NCBI GenBank assembly: GCA_028023455.1
Contig: JAQFVV010006838.1
Location: 124,001-188,000, forward strand
Origin: Epiperipatus broadwayi
Lineage: Eukaryota > Onychophora > Udeonychophora > Euonychophora > Peripatidae
Length of the DNA: 64,000 bases
Direction: 5' to 3'
The stretch's first letter is position 1; each line of letters begins with the position of its first letter. Under the pieces are notes generated by a model that searched no databases, had not been told where the DNA came from, and saw nothing but the letters and a program-made list of their open reading frames with translations. Below, in pieces: positions 1-11,930 of this stretch. Both the position numbers and the translations under genes were made by a program.

Positions 1-488
1 CTTTGCATATGATACTCATTGTAGGACTTATAAATAAATTAAAGAGGCAAAATATATAAATATATAATTTCATTTAGCATGTGATAAAGTGTTTTAATTC
101 TCACAAAACATGAATCAAGCAGATCCAAGCCTTGATAAATGCGAGGTCATGCACTCAGGCTAACTCTGTTTATGAGACATGGAGCACTGAAATTTATCTT
201 GCATAAAGGTGCCTCATACCCACCCAGCAGACCTGCATGCCAATATTTGGTTCTATCAGCTTGCAGTCCTAAAGGTGGACTTTCGTCACTGCATCAACCA
301 CTTACCTTTGGTAGTTATTGTCTGGAGAGTGTGAATTGTCTTTTAGGATTGACAGTAGTTCTCTGTAGAATGTATAGAGAACATGAATTCTGTCTTTTAG
401 TTTTTGTGACAGTAGTTCTCTGATCCTACTTTCAAAAAAACCTATTTATTGCTAGATATCCACCCTTAATGGAAACATTTGCATTCAG
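1..488. other. Leading non-coding stretch
   Basis: No recognisable gene. Bases 328-355 and 388-421 are two imperfect copies of a phrase ending in GACAGTAGTTCTCTG, about 60 bp apart, so a small local duplication is present. An open frame at 139-423 has no family resemblance and no coding-like composition. I treat it as chance. Confidence 0.5.
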
Positions 489-621
489 TGAGCATCATCG
501 TTTATTGGACTGTTCTTGCCACTGGCTATGCATTATATATCCCATATAGGTTCATGGTGGTGAATGCTCAATTCGATCTAGATAAGAAAGAATCTGGACT
601 AGTCCATTATTTGAAGATAAG
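489..621 (+). CDS. Candidate internal exon of an unidentified host gene
   Basis: A 133-bp segment is bounded by a plausible acceptor (TTTGCATTCAG, ending at 488) and a consensus donor (AAG then GTGAGT, from 622). The reading frame starting with AGC at 491 is open throughout, about 43 codons. It begins SIIVYWTVLATGYALY and contains NAQFDLDKKESGLVHY. The codons are less A+T-biased than the surroundings. The two splice phases are 2 and 2, so the length is not a multiple of three. I do not recognise the protein family. It could be one exon of a multi-exon gene whose other exons lie left of the window or are separated by long introns, or an accidental open frame between good splice signals. No second exon was found nearby. 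Confidence 0.3.
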
Positions 622-1066
622 GTGAGTTATGACAATTAGATTATTGAAAACTTTAGTTATAATTAAAATATTATTTTTGTAGATTGTTTTGTATTTATAT
701 TAATAAAAAAAAAGGATGCTAATAAGTTTATTCATTTTTATGTATATAAATATATTTTACTAATTATATTTATTGTAATATAATGTAAATAATATCCATA
801 GAATGGAGTTGTTGTAGAGCAATTGATCATGTGATTTCATTAAAAAAAAATATCTTGATAAGATTCCAATAAGGACAAAATGCCTGGTTAGATGTATTAA
901 ATAAATTTTTTATTTATATTTAGTTCTGCTTCAATTTTATTTTAGATTGATTTTATTTCTCTGACAAAAACTAACTGGCATTGCAGATAAACAATATTAG
1001 CATATTAATATTTATAGCTATAACATAAACTGCTTAAGCTTCAGTGATTCTTTACATTATTAAAAT
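622..1066. other. A+T-rich sequence following the candidate exon
   Basis: Very A+T-rich sequence with poly-A runs (708-714, 842-849). It would be intron if the candidate exon is real. I see no repeat boundary or coding segment. Confidence 0.4.
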
Positions 1067-1132
1067 GGCTCGCTGGTTTAGCACAGTGATAGAATATTGA
1101 ATTGCAGAATTCAGGTTTCATGGATTATGACT
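1067..1132 (+). mobile_element. Weak tRNA-derived SINE remnant
   Basis: The segment resembles the 5' part of a tRNA gene. TTTAGCACAGTGATAG (from 1078) fits an internal polymerase III A box, and CAGGTTTCATGGATT (from 1112) fits a degraded B box. The A-to-B distance is a little shorter than in a canonical tRNA, and no clear poly-A tail or target duplication is visible. It is most likely an old SINE head, but chance resemblance cannot be excluded. Confidence 0.3.
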
Positions 1133-2103
1133 GACAGAACTTCATCTAAAAATTCTTTATTATTTTATAAACAAGAATACGTTTAGTTTTTTAAACGTTT
1201 ATTAATTAATTCAAGATACAGATTTTTTAAAACTAATTTTCTCACATTTAAAATCAATTTCTACTTGATAACTGACTCTAAAACTATTTGATCTTGTTAA
1301 AAAAAAAAAAAACAAATTCATAAAATGACCTTTAATTAATAATAATATAGAAGTTACAAATGCATGCAATTCTTCAACTAAGTTTCAGGATTCACAATTT
1401 TCCAGACAAAAAGAAAAAAGACCTTGTAAAAATAAACTATAAGTATTCTTTGCAGACTAAACATAGTTTATTAAAGTTATTTAGTATACTCACATTTTTC
1501 TTTTTTAGCATCATAAATTAATCAGTTAAACTATTAAAAAGCATTTGTAAATAAATATAGCTGAAAATGACATCCTAAGAAGATTGTTTTATCATTTAAA
1601 TCATGAAGCCATCATTTAAAAGAAATAACATAATTACAAACAGATATAGATACTAATTTTATACACTGCTTAACATGTATTTAGAATGTTATTACATAAG
1701 TTACCAAATTATAAACCACATACATTATAGTCTGTATAAAAAAAAGTTAAGGCATCCTGGATTTTCTGATTTTTTAGGAGTAAATAGAATACATTTAATT
1801 TCTTTTTAATATTATTTTTTTTTTTTTGTAATCTAATTTCAATTTGAAAAAGACATCCCCAAGTTTATTAGTGCACCTCTCTACATATTTATTGTCAAAT
1901 ATTAGTATATTTGGTATTTTATCCATACTATTCAAAATCAAAATGAGTATTTATCTTGATAAAAAAAAAAAAAGATTCTTTCTGGGACATGTATGCAAAT
2001 CCGGCATATTATTGATAATATCTAAATATTAAAACCTTCAGCTTTAAAATAATGATTCAATATAAAAAATGAAATCATATTTTTAGCTAAAAAATTGTAA
2101 AAT
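1133..2103. other. A+T-rich non-coding sequence
   Basis: Contains poly-A and poly-T runs (1299-1313, 1813-1827, 1961-1972). The short open frame at 1844-2032 is low-complexity and resembles nothing. No feature supported. Confidence 0.5.
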
Positions 2104-2810
2104 ATGAATACATATAATAGCATAAGATCTTCCATTGATTTCAAAAAGACATGTCAACAAAAGTTGAGAATTCATTTGGAAATTTGTCCCTTTAGTACCA
2201 GAAGGAATCATAAGCCTTGCATAAGATTAGGGTCACAGATTGGAAAGTATGATGAATATAAGTATCTAAGCATAAAGTTCACATAAAAGGAAATAACATA
2301 TATAACTATAAGAGAAAAAAAGGTACTAAATAGAAAAGTTAGTAATAGAAACTGGGATATTGTAGCATTAGAATATATCGAGTCAATAAATAGCAAATAT
2401 ATGATACAATAAAAAATTATATATTGAAATAAAATTTGGATGCTGAAGCAAAGAATTAAAAGAGAAATGATGATTACAGAAATGGATTATATGTGAAGAT
2501 TTGCAAGAAGGTCAAGGAGAAAATGGATGTCACAAAAAAATGAGAAATAATAAATATTAAAACATTACAGTAAATGAAATCGGAAAACAACTGAAATGGT
2601 AAGGATATGTATAAAGGATGTCCCGGGAAAGATTACTGAAATAAATACTAAACTGTAATACTATGAGGAAAAAGAGAATGTCCATTCAAATAAAAGTTGG
2701 AAAGAAAAAAATAGAGAAATTTTTGAAAGATTTATGAATTAAGAAAGAAACAAAAGTGATTGGGAATCTAATGATATTACAGAATATAAGAAGATCCTGT
2801 ATACTTATTC
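2104..2810 (+). pseudogene. Non-LTR retrotransposon reverse-transcriptase C-terminal relic
   Basis: Translation across several frames follows the familiar C-terminal part of insect and chelicerate-type endonuclease/reverse-transcriptase polyproteins. GKYDEYKYLSIKFT (about 2239-2283) corresponds to the 'YKYLGxxFT' step after the polymerase palm. EKKVLNRKVSNRNWDI follows at 2312-2360, then a segment like 'ATEMDYLRRSARxSR' (ITEMDYM, 2474-2494). At 2575-2643 EIGKQLKW, GYV and RMSRERLLK match the usual 'EIexkQLxWyGHVxRM..RlpK' tail. In-frame stops and frame changes are frequent, so this is an old dead copy. The polymerase catalytic region is not preserved upstream. Orientation is plus. It is not obviously the same lineage as the RTE copies at 18-21 kb. 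Confidence 0.6.
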
Positions 2811-5067
2811 TCTATTTTTAATATCTATTTCGATGATAAATAAAACTAAAACTGTTTCCAGTTTTAAAGTTTAAGTATTATAGAATTATGCACTCATTAC
2901 ACATTATGCTTCTGGTAGTTAAGCCAATACCTGTGACCACATTTTAAGGGCACAGATTTTCTCGGCTGCAGAATTCAACACCTATCATTCAAAGCATTTT
3001 TTTGTTTTGGAGTAAATTCCAGGCACCAGTTAGCTACAAGAACTAACATGCCCGAATGATGGCAAATTATTTCAGTGCCTAAGAAATCCCAACTAGCTCA
3101 ATCAAAAGGATAATATAATACATTACTGCTTTAATTAGTGGTAAAAGAATTAACTGACAAAATATTAAGTTTAAAAGACAATTTATTTTAACTAAATACT
3201 TATTATAATTTTTAAACTACTTTTATAAATGCTCAATTAGTCTAACAATGATAGTTTATATATAATAACCACACACACATTCTTAAGAACATACAATATA
3301 ATATAACATAAAGCTTCAAATAATAAAAGGCATTTAAAAACATGCACATCAACAGTTCATTTTTATGCATGCTATAGAGTTAGTTCATTGGGTTTATTGA
3401 CTCTGGAAGCTTCAAATTATTGAAATGGCTACATTAATATCAGAAATGAAACAAGAAAATGTTTTATTACCTATAGGATTTTATATGTTGAATTCTTGCT
3501 GTTTGCTGCTTCATGTGAGTTTTTATCAACTGGTTGGATTTGAGGTTTTGTGGAGGTTCCTATGATTGCTATTTCATGATACTATTATTCAAGACAGATA
3601 TCTGTGGTGGTTTCAAATTATTAGGCAGCCATCACTTTTATCAGGCAGATTGCTGATGTTCCATTGGACTAAGGCTGTAGTCTGGCCATATGCTTCTGAT
3701 GACTGCTAACACTGCATTGTCATGAAAAAACACTGATTCTGGATACGTGACAAGACTGATTGTAAAAACTGATTGTAAACTCAACTGATTGAATGATGAA
3801 AAACTGACTATTTATGCAATGACCAGTTGTCATTAGTTTCTATATCCTCCAGCTATATCCATTGTTAAAATTTATCCACTGCTTTTGATTAACTTTTTGG
3901 ATAAGATTTTAATTAATTAATTAATCCTGTTTTTAATTAGTAACCATTGCTAATTCTGTTTTTACATAACTTCTGAGTATTTGCAATATTTTTGAGACAT
4001 TTTTAACTTATACACTTTCATTTACTTTTTAATATCCAACTTTCATATTTCATTATATTAACATGCACACATATTACTATACTTCTTTATTTTTAAAATC
4101 AACTCATTATAAACAATCTTATTTATTTTAAAATGAATGGGAAGAATTTTTTTTCTTTAAATTTAATGAAAAGAGATATTTTAATTTCATATAAAAGATT
4201 CATTTTTAAACTTTTATAGTTAAATTCTCTCCCCTGAATTACTTTTAAATTAATTCGTAAAACTTTACGAATGACAAGGGTTTAATTTTCCCCCAGACTA
4301 ACAGTATTTTCTTCTTTTTTTATTTTTAAAAACTCTAACTTTTATAAACAACAATTCTCTCAAACTTATTCTGACTTACATATTATTTATTACAACCTTC
4401 ATTCATTTTACGAAACTTATTTTAGTCATAATGATTTTATTTATTAGAATTTTAATTTTAAAATCTTTACATTGTTTATGAAAATTTTTATTTGTAATAA
4501 TTGTAAACACACTTATTATAACATGTACTTTGTCTAGTAGTATAATATATATATATTTTTTAAAAAAGGTTATAATTTTATAAAGATATTGAATTACCTA
4601 TTTTCAAATCATTCACAAAATATATTTTCTTCTTCATCATGCCCTTCAGAATTAATAATTGTTCAAAATTAATGTATAAAAGAATGGACAATATCTTATT
4701 TTTATTCATTAACAAAAGACTAAATTTTATTAATTATTATAAAATTGAAAATTGCAATTCAGTCATTAGTTTAAATTTTATTGTAAAAATGTGACGTTTT
4801 AAATAATATATAAAAAATTTCAAAATAGCAGCATATAATTTATGCAACAACCTAGTTCCCCTTCCCTTATCAATGCATACAATCATATGCCATCACAGAT
4901 TTTTTGTAAGACAATATAACTATTATTAAAGATTTATAAATTAACGTAATAAAAGAATCTGCAAATGTGCTAAAAGGAGAAAAATAAAATTAACATTCAA
5001 TATGTAATACAAAATACAAACATTAATAATGTATCTGAAAAGTTATAAAATAAATTTGGTATTTGCG
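2811..5067. other. A+T-rich non-coding sequence without recognisable elements
   Basis: About 2.2 kb. The part from 2880 to 3870 is slightly less A+T-rich. The strands show long T-rich runs (4000-4500). No reading frame, repeat boundary or RNA gene could be supported. Confidence 0.5.
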
Positions 5068-5477
5068 TATTAACTAAGCTATGATGTACTACACAAAAAC
5101 GATGAAGAACCAAAACAATGTCATGGCAACTGAAACATTGGCATGACTAATCGATAGAAGCAGTCAAGGTGTTTTCATGGTCACCTTCGAGATTTTAAAA
5201 TACTTGGGTGAATTCTGGGTAAATATCTGTCTTTTACCTGTTTGCATTGACCAAGTGAGATGCGTTTTTTTTACAGTGTCTGATCCGCCATTGTAAGAAT
5301 TGAATATTTTTTGATTGCTTATTTTATATTTTTGATCGTTGAACTATTGCTGATTTTATTTACTAGTTTTATCAAATTTTATTACTAATTTATCAAATTG
5401 TATTCCTAATTTATCAAATTTTATTATTAATTTATCTAATTGTATTACTAATTACCATTTATGACTAATTAACCAAA

Positions 5478-5546
5478 ATGTCTGCGCAAAAACCAAGAAA
5501 AGGGACTTACCATTTCTCCGAAGTAGAAGAAGCGATTGAATTTTAG
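5478..5546 (+). CDS. 22-residue ORF inside the TTAA element, possible transposase N-terminus remnant
   Basis: ATG at 5478 opens 22 codons (MSAQKPRKGTYHFSEVEEA, then IEF) before TAG at 5544. The segment is markedly less A+T-rich than its surroundings and its codons look used. The phrase HFSEVEEAIEF is loosely like the N-terminal 'FTVEEALExI' found in piggyBac-derived proteins, which would suit the TTAA ends. With so few residues this is only a suggestion. Downstream sequence degenerates directly into the tandem array. Confidence 0.25.
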   Translation: MSAQKPRKGTYHFSEVEEAIEF

Positions 5547-5682
5547 TATTGCACTATCTCGTAAAGCCAGTTATTTGTAGTTCATAATTGAGAACAATTT
5601 GTTGTTTTTTTTTTTTAACATAAAAAAAATGTAAAATGTAAAAATGTAAATAATTAGTTAAACACCATTAAAAATTATAATG

Positions 5683-6655
5683 ATTAGTTCATTTCTTTGT
5701 TTCAGGGTAAAATGATTAGTTAAATATTGTTCTAAAAATTATAATGATTATTTATAATATTCGTTTTTGCTAAACTTTTTATCATAGTTTATTAATAGTT
5801 ATTATTTCGCAATGGCCAACATGGCGACGTCTTCTTCTTTGGTATTAACTAATGTTGCGATTATAATATTTATTTTTGAAAATATGTTATTGTAATAAAA
5901 TTATTATTACTTATTATTGCATTTCTTATCGGAGTAAATTATTACTGCTGTTCTTGAACAATAAATGTGTCTCATTTTTGGACTGAAAATTAGAAAAGAT
6001 CATTTCTTTGTTTCGGGGTCGAACGATTAGTTAAATATTCCTCAAAAAAATTGTAATGATTATTTGTAATATATTCATTTTTGATAATTTTCTATCATTT
6101 TCAGGGTCAAATGATTAGTTTTTAAATAGCGTTAAAAAATTGTTAATGATTATTTATAATATTCATTTTTGATAATTTTTTATCATAGTAAATTATCAGT
6201 TATTATTTCGCAATGGCATCTAGTCTGAAAATATATATATGATTACTTCATTCCTTTGTTTGGGGGTAGAATGATTACTTAAATATTCCTAAAAAATTAT
6301 AGATTATTTATAATATTCCATTTTTGGTAACTTTTTATCGTTTTCATGGTCAAATAATTATTTAAATATTGTTAAAAATTGTAGATGATTATTTATAATA
6401 TTCCATTTTTGATAACTTTTTATCGTTTACATGGTCAAATGATTATTTAAATATCATTAAAAATTGTAATGATTATTTATAATATTTTATTTTTGATAAT
6501 TTTTTATCATTTTCAGGGTCAAGTGATTATTTAAATAGCTTTAAAAAAGAATTGTAATGATTATTTATAATATTTCATTTTTGATAATTTTTTATCGTAG
6601 TAAATTATTACTTTATTATTTCGCAATGACCAACATGGCGACATTGGACGTCTCC
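5683..6655. repeat. Minisatellite-like array of ~85-105 bp units
   Basis: At least eight imperfect units share the core GGGTCAAATGATTAGTTAAA, then an A-rich spacer, TTGTAATGATTATTTATAAT and ATTCATTTTTGATAATTTTT. Three higher-order blocks end with TTATTTCGCAATGGCC or a close variant (5803-5818, 6197-6212 and 6617-6632). Two of those continue with AACATGGCGAC. The array lies wholly inside the TTAA element. Confidence 0.75.
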
Positions 6656-6660
6656 TTCCC

Positions 6661-6856
6661 TATTAACTATGCTATGACGTACTACCCCGAGGGCATACTA
6701 TTCTAATCTTGCGATCTTCACGGTGACTTCTCCACATAATCTGCAGGCAAGCTTTATCGATAAAGTTTGTTCGCAAATCACTAGGACACGTTATCTTAAA
6801 GATCATAAGATTAGAATAGTATGAGTTCGGTGTAGTATGTCATAGCTTAGTTAATA
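6661..6856. repeat. Palindromic (foldback) terminus of the TTAA element
   Basis: The left arm TATTAACTATGCTATGACGT (from 6661), continuing ACTAC...CATACTATTCTAATCTT, is the reverse complement of the right arm ending at 6856. Arms are about 75 bp with scattered mismatches around a centre near 6750-6765 (AAGCTTTATCGATAAAGTTT, itself palindromic). It can stand alone as a MITE of about 196 bp, so the larger element may be a MITE pair with trapped sequence. Confidence 0.8.
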
Positions 6857-7934
6857 CTCAAGTACCATAAATTTGTATAAATGTGTGATAAAATTATTTA
6901 ATTCAAAATAGTAAGTATTATTAACATTTATACATAAATAAATTTTGCATTGCTACACTCATCTAGATATATAAGTATGCATTCATTGTTCCTTCACCAT
7001 TTTTTTATAGGAGGAAGATGTTAAACACTCCATTATATTACAGTGATAATTTTAAGTACTGTTTTATCTTTTGCTTACTAGGAAATGGACATACATACAA
7101 AAAATAACAAAAGACAGATATAACACAAATGAAAAGTACATTGCTAATTAATTATAGAAACTATAAAAACCATAAAAGCTAAATCACCAAAATTAAAATG
7201 ATATCTATAAAAAAATTAAATATGTATCTTCATTGAATTATGAATTTAAAATTAAAAGATCTTAGTTTTATCACAGCAGTGCAAAAAGAACCAGTTGAGG
7301 AATATTCTTAATGTCAATAATATTAAAAGTTAGATTCACTAAAAAAAATCTAAGATACAATTAATTATACAAATTGAAGTAGAAAGATTAGACCTATGTA
7401 AATATAATATATATATATATGCTATCATAGTAATGATGAGATTCCAGCTTAATGCAACACAAGAAATTACAAAATAAATATTAGTTGAAGAATCTATTGA
7501 TTATTATTTACAAAATATGAAATTTAATCCATAGCTTTCTTTTAGGAATAAAAAGAATATAATGAATTAAAATGTGAAAATCTTAGAGAATGAACTTAAG
7601 TTTTGGAGAACAAAAATATTATAATTAATTAAAAATTGTGTCATATAAAGGAAAAAATAGATAATTTTAAGAAAAAGTTCTGTTTTAATAAAACTTTTGA
7701 AAGTAAATAAAATATAAATAATTTGAAACCATTAACATTTTAAATATATATACACGAAATTTACTATTCCAAGACTTTTTCAGATTTCAAGAATAGGTCT
7801 TTTATACCCTCATTATAAAACTAAACTCTATTTTATTTTCAAAAGTAAATTTATTGCCTTCGAATACAAAAAGAAATAGTAGAGGAAATACAAAGTAAAA
7901 AAACAAATAAATTGAGTCATTATGAGTGTTCAGA
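6857..7934. other. A+T-rich non-coding sequence
   Basis: Only low-complexity sequence is visible, including (AT)n at 7408-7420 and many A-rich runs. No feature supported. Confidence 0.5.
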
Positions 7935-8479
7935 CAGTTTGAACAACACACACTCTTTTCAACAGTCTTGTCATTTCTCTAAAATTGGGAGTTTGGCATT
8001 TTTACTTGACAAAACATGAGCAGGGAAACCATACATATTCTCCAGCCTTCTGACCATTATAGGAGGGCTGATCTTTTGGCTCTCAATCACCCGAAGCAGA
8101 CATACCTAACCATGGGCAGAGCCATCTTAATGGCTTATGTGGAGTGACTTTCGGACAGACCATGAAGGAAACCCACCAGTGCTGAAGCAAAAACTATTCT
8201 ATCAACACCACAAGCTTCCAGGTATCATTATAGATTCTTTCTGGTGAGATCATATGATCCCAAACTACTGTTATTCTTCCCAAATATCAGATAGCATCTC
8301 ATTGTCCAGACTATATATACTTCATCATGATTGACAGTGTAATTAATCTGAAGATTCCAGTTTTTAGGCATTCGTTCAGGTTAAAAATCCTTGGTTTATA
8401 GGATGTGGTCCAACCATTGAGTATTGATCTGCATTTATTTAATATTGCACAATCAAAGAAGAGGTGCTGCACTGATTCG
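7935..8479 (-). pseudogene. LINE relic ending in a reverse-transcriptase zinc-binding tail
   Basis: This 0.5-kb patch is clearly less A+T-rich than its flanks. On the minus strand from 8479 the frame reads ESVQHLFFDCAILNKC and continues to about 8300. It resembles the zf-RVT domain (typically C..C....E...HLFxxC) found near the C-terminus of many non-LTR retrotransposon polyproteins; the H-L-F-F-D-C core is at about 8453-8470. After a stop and a one-base shift near 8310 the frame continues WTMRCYLIFGKNNSS and stops at 8228. The upstream cysteine pair lies behind a further frame break. Sequence from 7935 to 8227 is probably the 3' UTR of the same element. No catalytic domain remains. Confidence 0.5.
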
Positions 8480-9118
8480 TTCTAATTCTACTACAATAAA
8501 TATAAAAAAACTGACAGTTCAATGAAATAGCTTAATAATCTATAAATATTTATAGATTTCTTTTTATTTGTTTGTAAGTATATATACAAATAAATTTTAT
8601 TTATTTTAAACGATAACAATTCTCTTTGAAATTTTGTTTGAATAATAGAAGCTTCTGAATAACAAGTATTTAGGTTAAGAGTACCAACAAATGTTATATT
8701 TAAAATATATGTTTAAAGATTCTCCATTATTATAACATGAAAAGCATAAGCTAATGAAAAATAACTTATCTATGAGTTGTCCACACATATAGTGTACCAA
8801 AATCTGATCTGGAATTAAAATATCAATTATTATACAATTATAAAATGATGATGATGATCAAACCAAGTCAATTAAATTGAAAGTTAATTGAATTTCTTTA
8901 ATGAAAATGATTACATTTTCAGATCAAAAGACAATTTTTTGTATACAAATATGAGTGACACTCTTTTTTCTCTTAAGAAAATCATCTCACAAACTTATAT
9001 CTGATATCTTCTAAAAATATATATTTCTTTTTCTATTTGTTATTGCTGGCAGTTAATGGTAGAATGTAGAGTATGGACATTTCTGACATGAATCACTCAT
9101 AATAACTATTCTTAAAAA
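8480..9118. other. A+T-rich non-coding sequence
   Basis: Contains a short ATG repeat (8846-8857). No gene or repeat boundary supported. Confidence 0.5.
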
Positions 9119-9424
9119 ACTATCAAAACATCATATGATCACCATTTCCTACACTTATAAAAGCTGTTAATAACAGTAGCAAAACTCTCCATACATTGGT
9201 GCCACCAAGTGCAAGCCTTAGTAATCAATAAGTGCAAGAAGATTTGTGCATAAAATCCTTATCTAGTTTACTCATCCACAGGGATTTTATGCACAAACCT
9301 TCTTGCATTCATTGATTACAAAGCTTGTACTGAGTGGCACTAATGTGTGGAGAGTTTGCTACTGTTATTAATAGCTTATGTAAGCATAGGAAATGATGAT
9401 CATGTGATGTTTTGGTGGTTTTAT
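9119..9424. repeat. Full palindromic MITE (family P1)
   Basis: Two arms of about 140 bp (9119-9258 and 9284-9424) are reverse complements with a short spacer. Matching landmarks are TGATCACCATTTCCTA against TAGGAAATGATGATCA, CAGTAGCAAAACTCTCCA against TGGAGAGTTTGCTACTG, and TTTGTGCATAAAATCC against GGATTTTATGCACAAA. No reading frame is present. This is the best copy of a family also seen at 9640-9828, 38625-38800 and 51990-52145. Outer target duplications are not obvious. Confidence 0.85.
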
Positions 9425-9639
9425 ATCAATACTGCCTCTGGGATAATGGTGACTGCAGTTTTTCAAAAACCAAAGATACCAAAATGTATTAGATAATGAA
9501 CTAGGTTCAGATCTATGACTATACAAGTGAATGAACTTAGATCAAAGACATTAGTGCATTTTTATTTTGGACTCCTGGCTTTACAGTTACTTTAAATAGG
9601 TAAAAGGTAGCTTCTGGAGGATTGCATTGTATCCTAAGA

Positions 9640-9828
9640 TCTAAGTATAGTGCTCTCAGATCCAAAGTTACTCATTGATGAAAGCGACAAATTAGAAACT
9701 AGTCTGGGGATATAGGATGAGTAGGTACTAGATAGAAATTTTATGCACAAATCTTGCATCCATTGGTTACTAAAGCTTTCACTGGATTGCACTAATGTAT
9801 GGAAAGTTTGCTACTGTTAAAAACTATT
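9640..9828 (-). repeat. Second copy of palindromic family P1 with extra internal sequence
   Basis: The right part (9735-9828) matches one arm of the palindrome at 9119. The left part (9640-9735) contains an internal segment (CTCTCAGATCCAAAG, GAAACTAGTCTGGGGATATA) that is absent from the 9119 copy but present, inverted, at 38700-38790. The copy is half a palindrome, so one arm is missing or diverged. Confidence 0.7.
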
Positions 9829-10914
9829 CCTTATTAATTAAATGTATATCAGAGAGATAAGATGTATATATCCTATGTGAAAATGAGAAAAAAAATGTGC
9901 ATCATTATAAAAAAAAAATTATTATTATCAAAATAATATTAATATCATCATGTCACATGATAAAATATATAACAAAAATCAGATGTATTCCATTATACTA
10001 TCATAAATCGATGGAGTGGTAAAGACCTTAACATAGAGACAAAAAAAAATATTGCTTCTTTTTGCACAATTTAAGTTTTTTTTTTTAAATATTAAAACAA
10101 AAAAAAATATTACACATATATTCAGAATATCAAAATAAAGAAAATAATTAAGTTGTTGATAATATTAATAATAATTGCAAATTTAGGCCATTTAGAAATA
10201 AAAATATAAATTCTTATCAAGCAATTGACTTGAAGGCTGTGTACATGCAATTTCAAAGGTACCAGATATAGCTATATCTTTATGCTGTTCATGATAGATC
10301 TTGAATATTTACCATTCCTCTTGGGTGATAATATCAAACATAGGTAAAATAATATTTGAAATGTCAAATTTATTGAAATCCTGGTAATTTCTTTCTTGGA
10401 TTATCATTATGCTTGATTCTCGGTTTTACCTTTTAAGCATGATAGGCTTGTAATCTAACACACTAGTCTACAATCTATCATTTCAGGGCTTAATTTGGTA
10501 GATTCTTCTAGCATGCCTTTCTTTCATCTCCATAAAATTTCATATCATGAGATTGGCACTTCTATAGATCTTTAACCAATTATTCTGCAGACCATAATAG
10601 TTTCAAAAAAAGATTTCACAGATTTAGATAAAAAAATATATTAAAAAGCACTCTTCCCCTAGATTAATTTAATATTTCATCACCATCATGACCAGTGATT
10701 AAAATTAGAATCAACTGATAATTTTATGCTGTCTGTGATTATTTTTTACATCTGTTTTCAACTGAATTCCAACCCAATGGATTAGCTCAAATGGGCAATA
10801 ACAATAACTCTCTAATAACTTGTTTGAAAAGTACTTTCTGTTGCCCAAAAAACATGTTTTTTTTTTTAAGTTTTCATGCTAGCTTTCCTTTCTGACCAGG
10901 GCACTTTAATGGTA
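9829..10914. other. A+T-rich non-coding sequence
   Basis: Several poly-A and poly-T runs (for example 10041-10049, 10856-10868). The moderately less A+T-rich patch at 10240-10600 has no frame or motif I can name. Confidence 0.5.
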
Positions 10915-11930
10915 TTTATTGAGATATGTTGTTTATCTCCATTTATATTTAAAAAACTAAAAGTAGTTGATAATCATGAGCTGGAATTAGATTTTATAAA
11001 ATTAAATTTAATTTTATCATTAGAATTAGGTTTCTATATATTGTAGACACAGGCATAGGTAAAGATATGTGTTCAAAAGTTAAAAATGGAGTTGGTTTAT
11101 TTTTTGATTTGGTTTAAATCTATTTTAGCTAAATAAATTTGTTTAAAAGATATGCTATAAAAAGAAAACCTATTTTAGACAAAGATGAATTAATTATAAC
11201 CAAAAGATTATATTAATGAATAAAATTTTGATATAAAATAGTTTTTTATATATAAAATTTTGATCACAATAGTAAGATAAATTCTTATGTTTGATGATTT
11301 GGAAATGTTTTAAAATTTCAATTGAACATATTTTTTTAGATTAAGATAATGATCAGTTGTTATGCAATAAACGTGTTTGTATTTTATCTAAGGAATTTTG
11401 TAAACATTAGTGATTAAAAATAATTACTGGCTTTTTTTTAAATATATTAAAAATATATATTTTGCAAAAAAAGGAGAGTATAAATAAAGTTAGCACCAGA
11501 AATAAATTTTGTCTTTGGTCTTTGTTGCTATCTCTGCTCACCATTTGCAAAAATTGTCATTGCTGTTACCATACAGGTTAAGAAACTCTCCAAACAGTTG
11601 ATGTAATTTCTGAGTAACTAAAAAACTTTCTGAATATGGATCCCAACCAGCCTCTCTAAATCTATGTGTTGAACTGGCTCCAACCCTGTGTCAACCAGTT
11701 ACATGTATATAATACCACAGCTATAACAAACAATCTTCTTGGTGGTGAAACTTCACTCAAAATGTGAAAGAACATTTGGAAAAGTATCAACAGTATCTTT
11801 CACTAGTGAGCTACAATGAGCTCTAATAAACCTGTCCAAAATTAAAATGTATTTGAGCAAATTTAATCTCAGCTTCATATTTAAAATAATCTCTTCTTGG
11901 ACTTAAGACCAATTTGTTTATCAAACCAGT
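10915..11930 (+). repeat. Left copy of a ~1-kb direct repeat (copy A)
   Basis: This aligns in the same orientation with 14205-15880. Near-identical stretches include AGGAATTTTGTAAACAT followed by GTGATTAAAAATAATTACTGG (11391), AAGTATCAACAGTATCTTTC (11783) and GCTTCATATTTAAAATAATC (11871). A TATA-like TATAAATAA and AATAAATTTTG lie at 11480-11511, followed by TCTCTGCTCACC. A short frame begins MDPNQPL near 11637. LTR ends (TG...CA) and a primer-binding site could not be fixed. An LTR pair is possible, but a tandem duplication of another repeat is equally so. Confidence 0.65.

Larger units (their letters stand above)
5068..6856. mobile_element. TIR element flanked by TTAA with internal tandem array
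   Basis: The left end (from 5068) reads TATTAACTAAGCTATGATG. The right end, read on the minus strand from 6856, is TATTAACTAAGCTATGACA. They match almost perfectly over about 25 bp. Both contain TTAA (5070-5073 and 6851-6854), which would be the target duplication of a piggyBac-type element if the repeat begins at CTAAGC. That assignment is inference, because the terminal bases are not the usual piggyBac CCC. The 1.8-kb interior holds a tiny ORF at 5478, a tandem array of about 100-bp units, and a nested palindrome that repeats the terminus at 6661. No transposase domain remains, so it is non-autonomous. A Polinton or other TIR class is unlikely at this size. Confidence 0.6.

Noticed and set aside
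139-423. 94-codon open frame
   Set aside because: No recognisable domain, spans a small internal duplication, and no splice or initiation context. Likely chance.
5683-6655. CRISPR-like array
   Set aside because: Units are imperfect, contiguous, without spacers of constant length, and lie inside a transposon in a eukaryotic genome.
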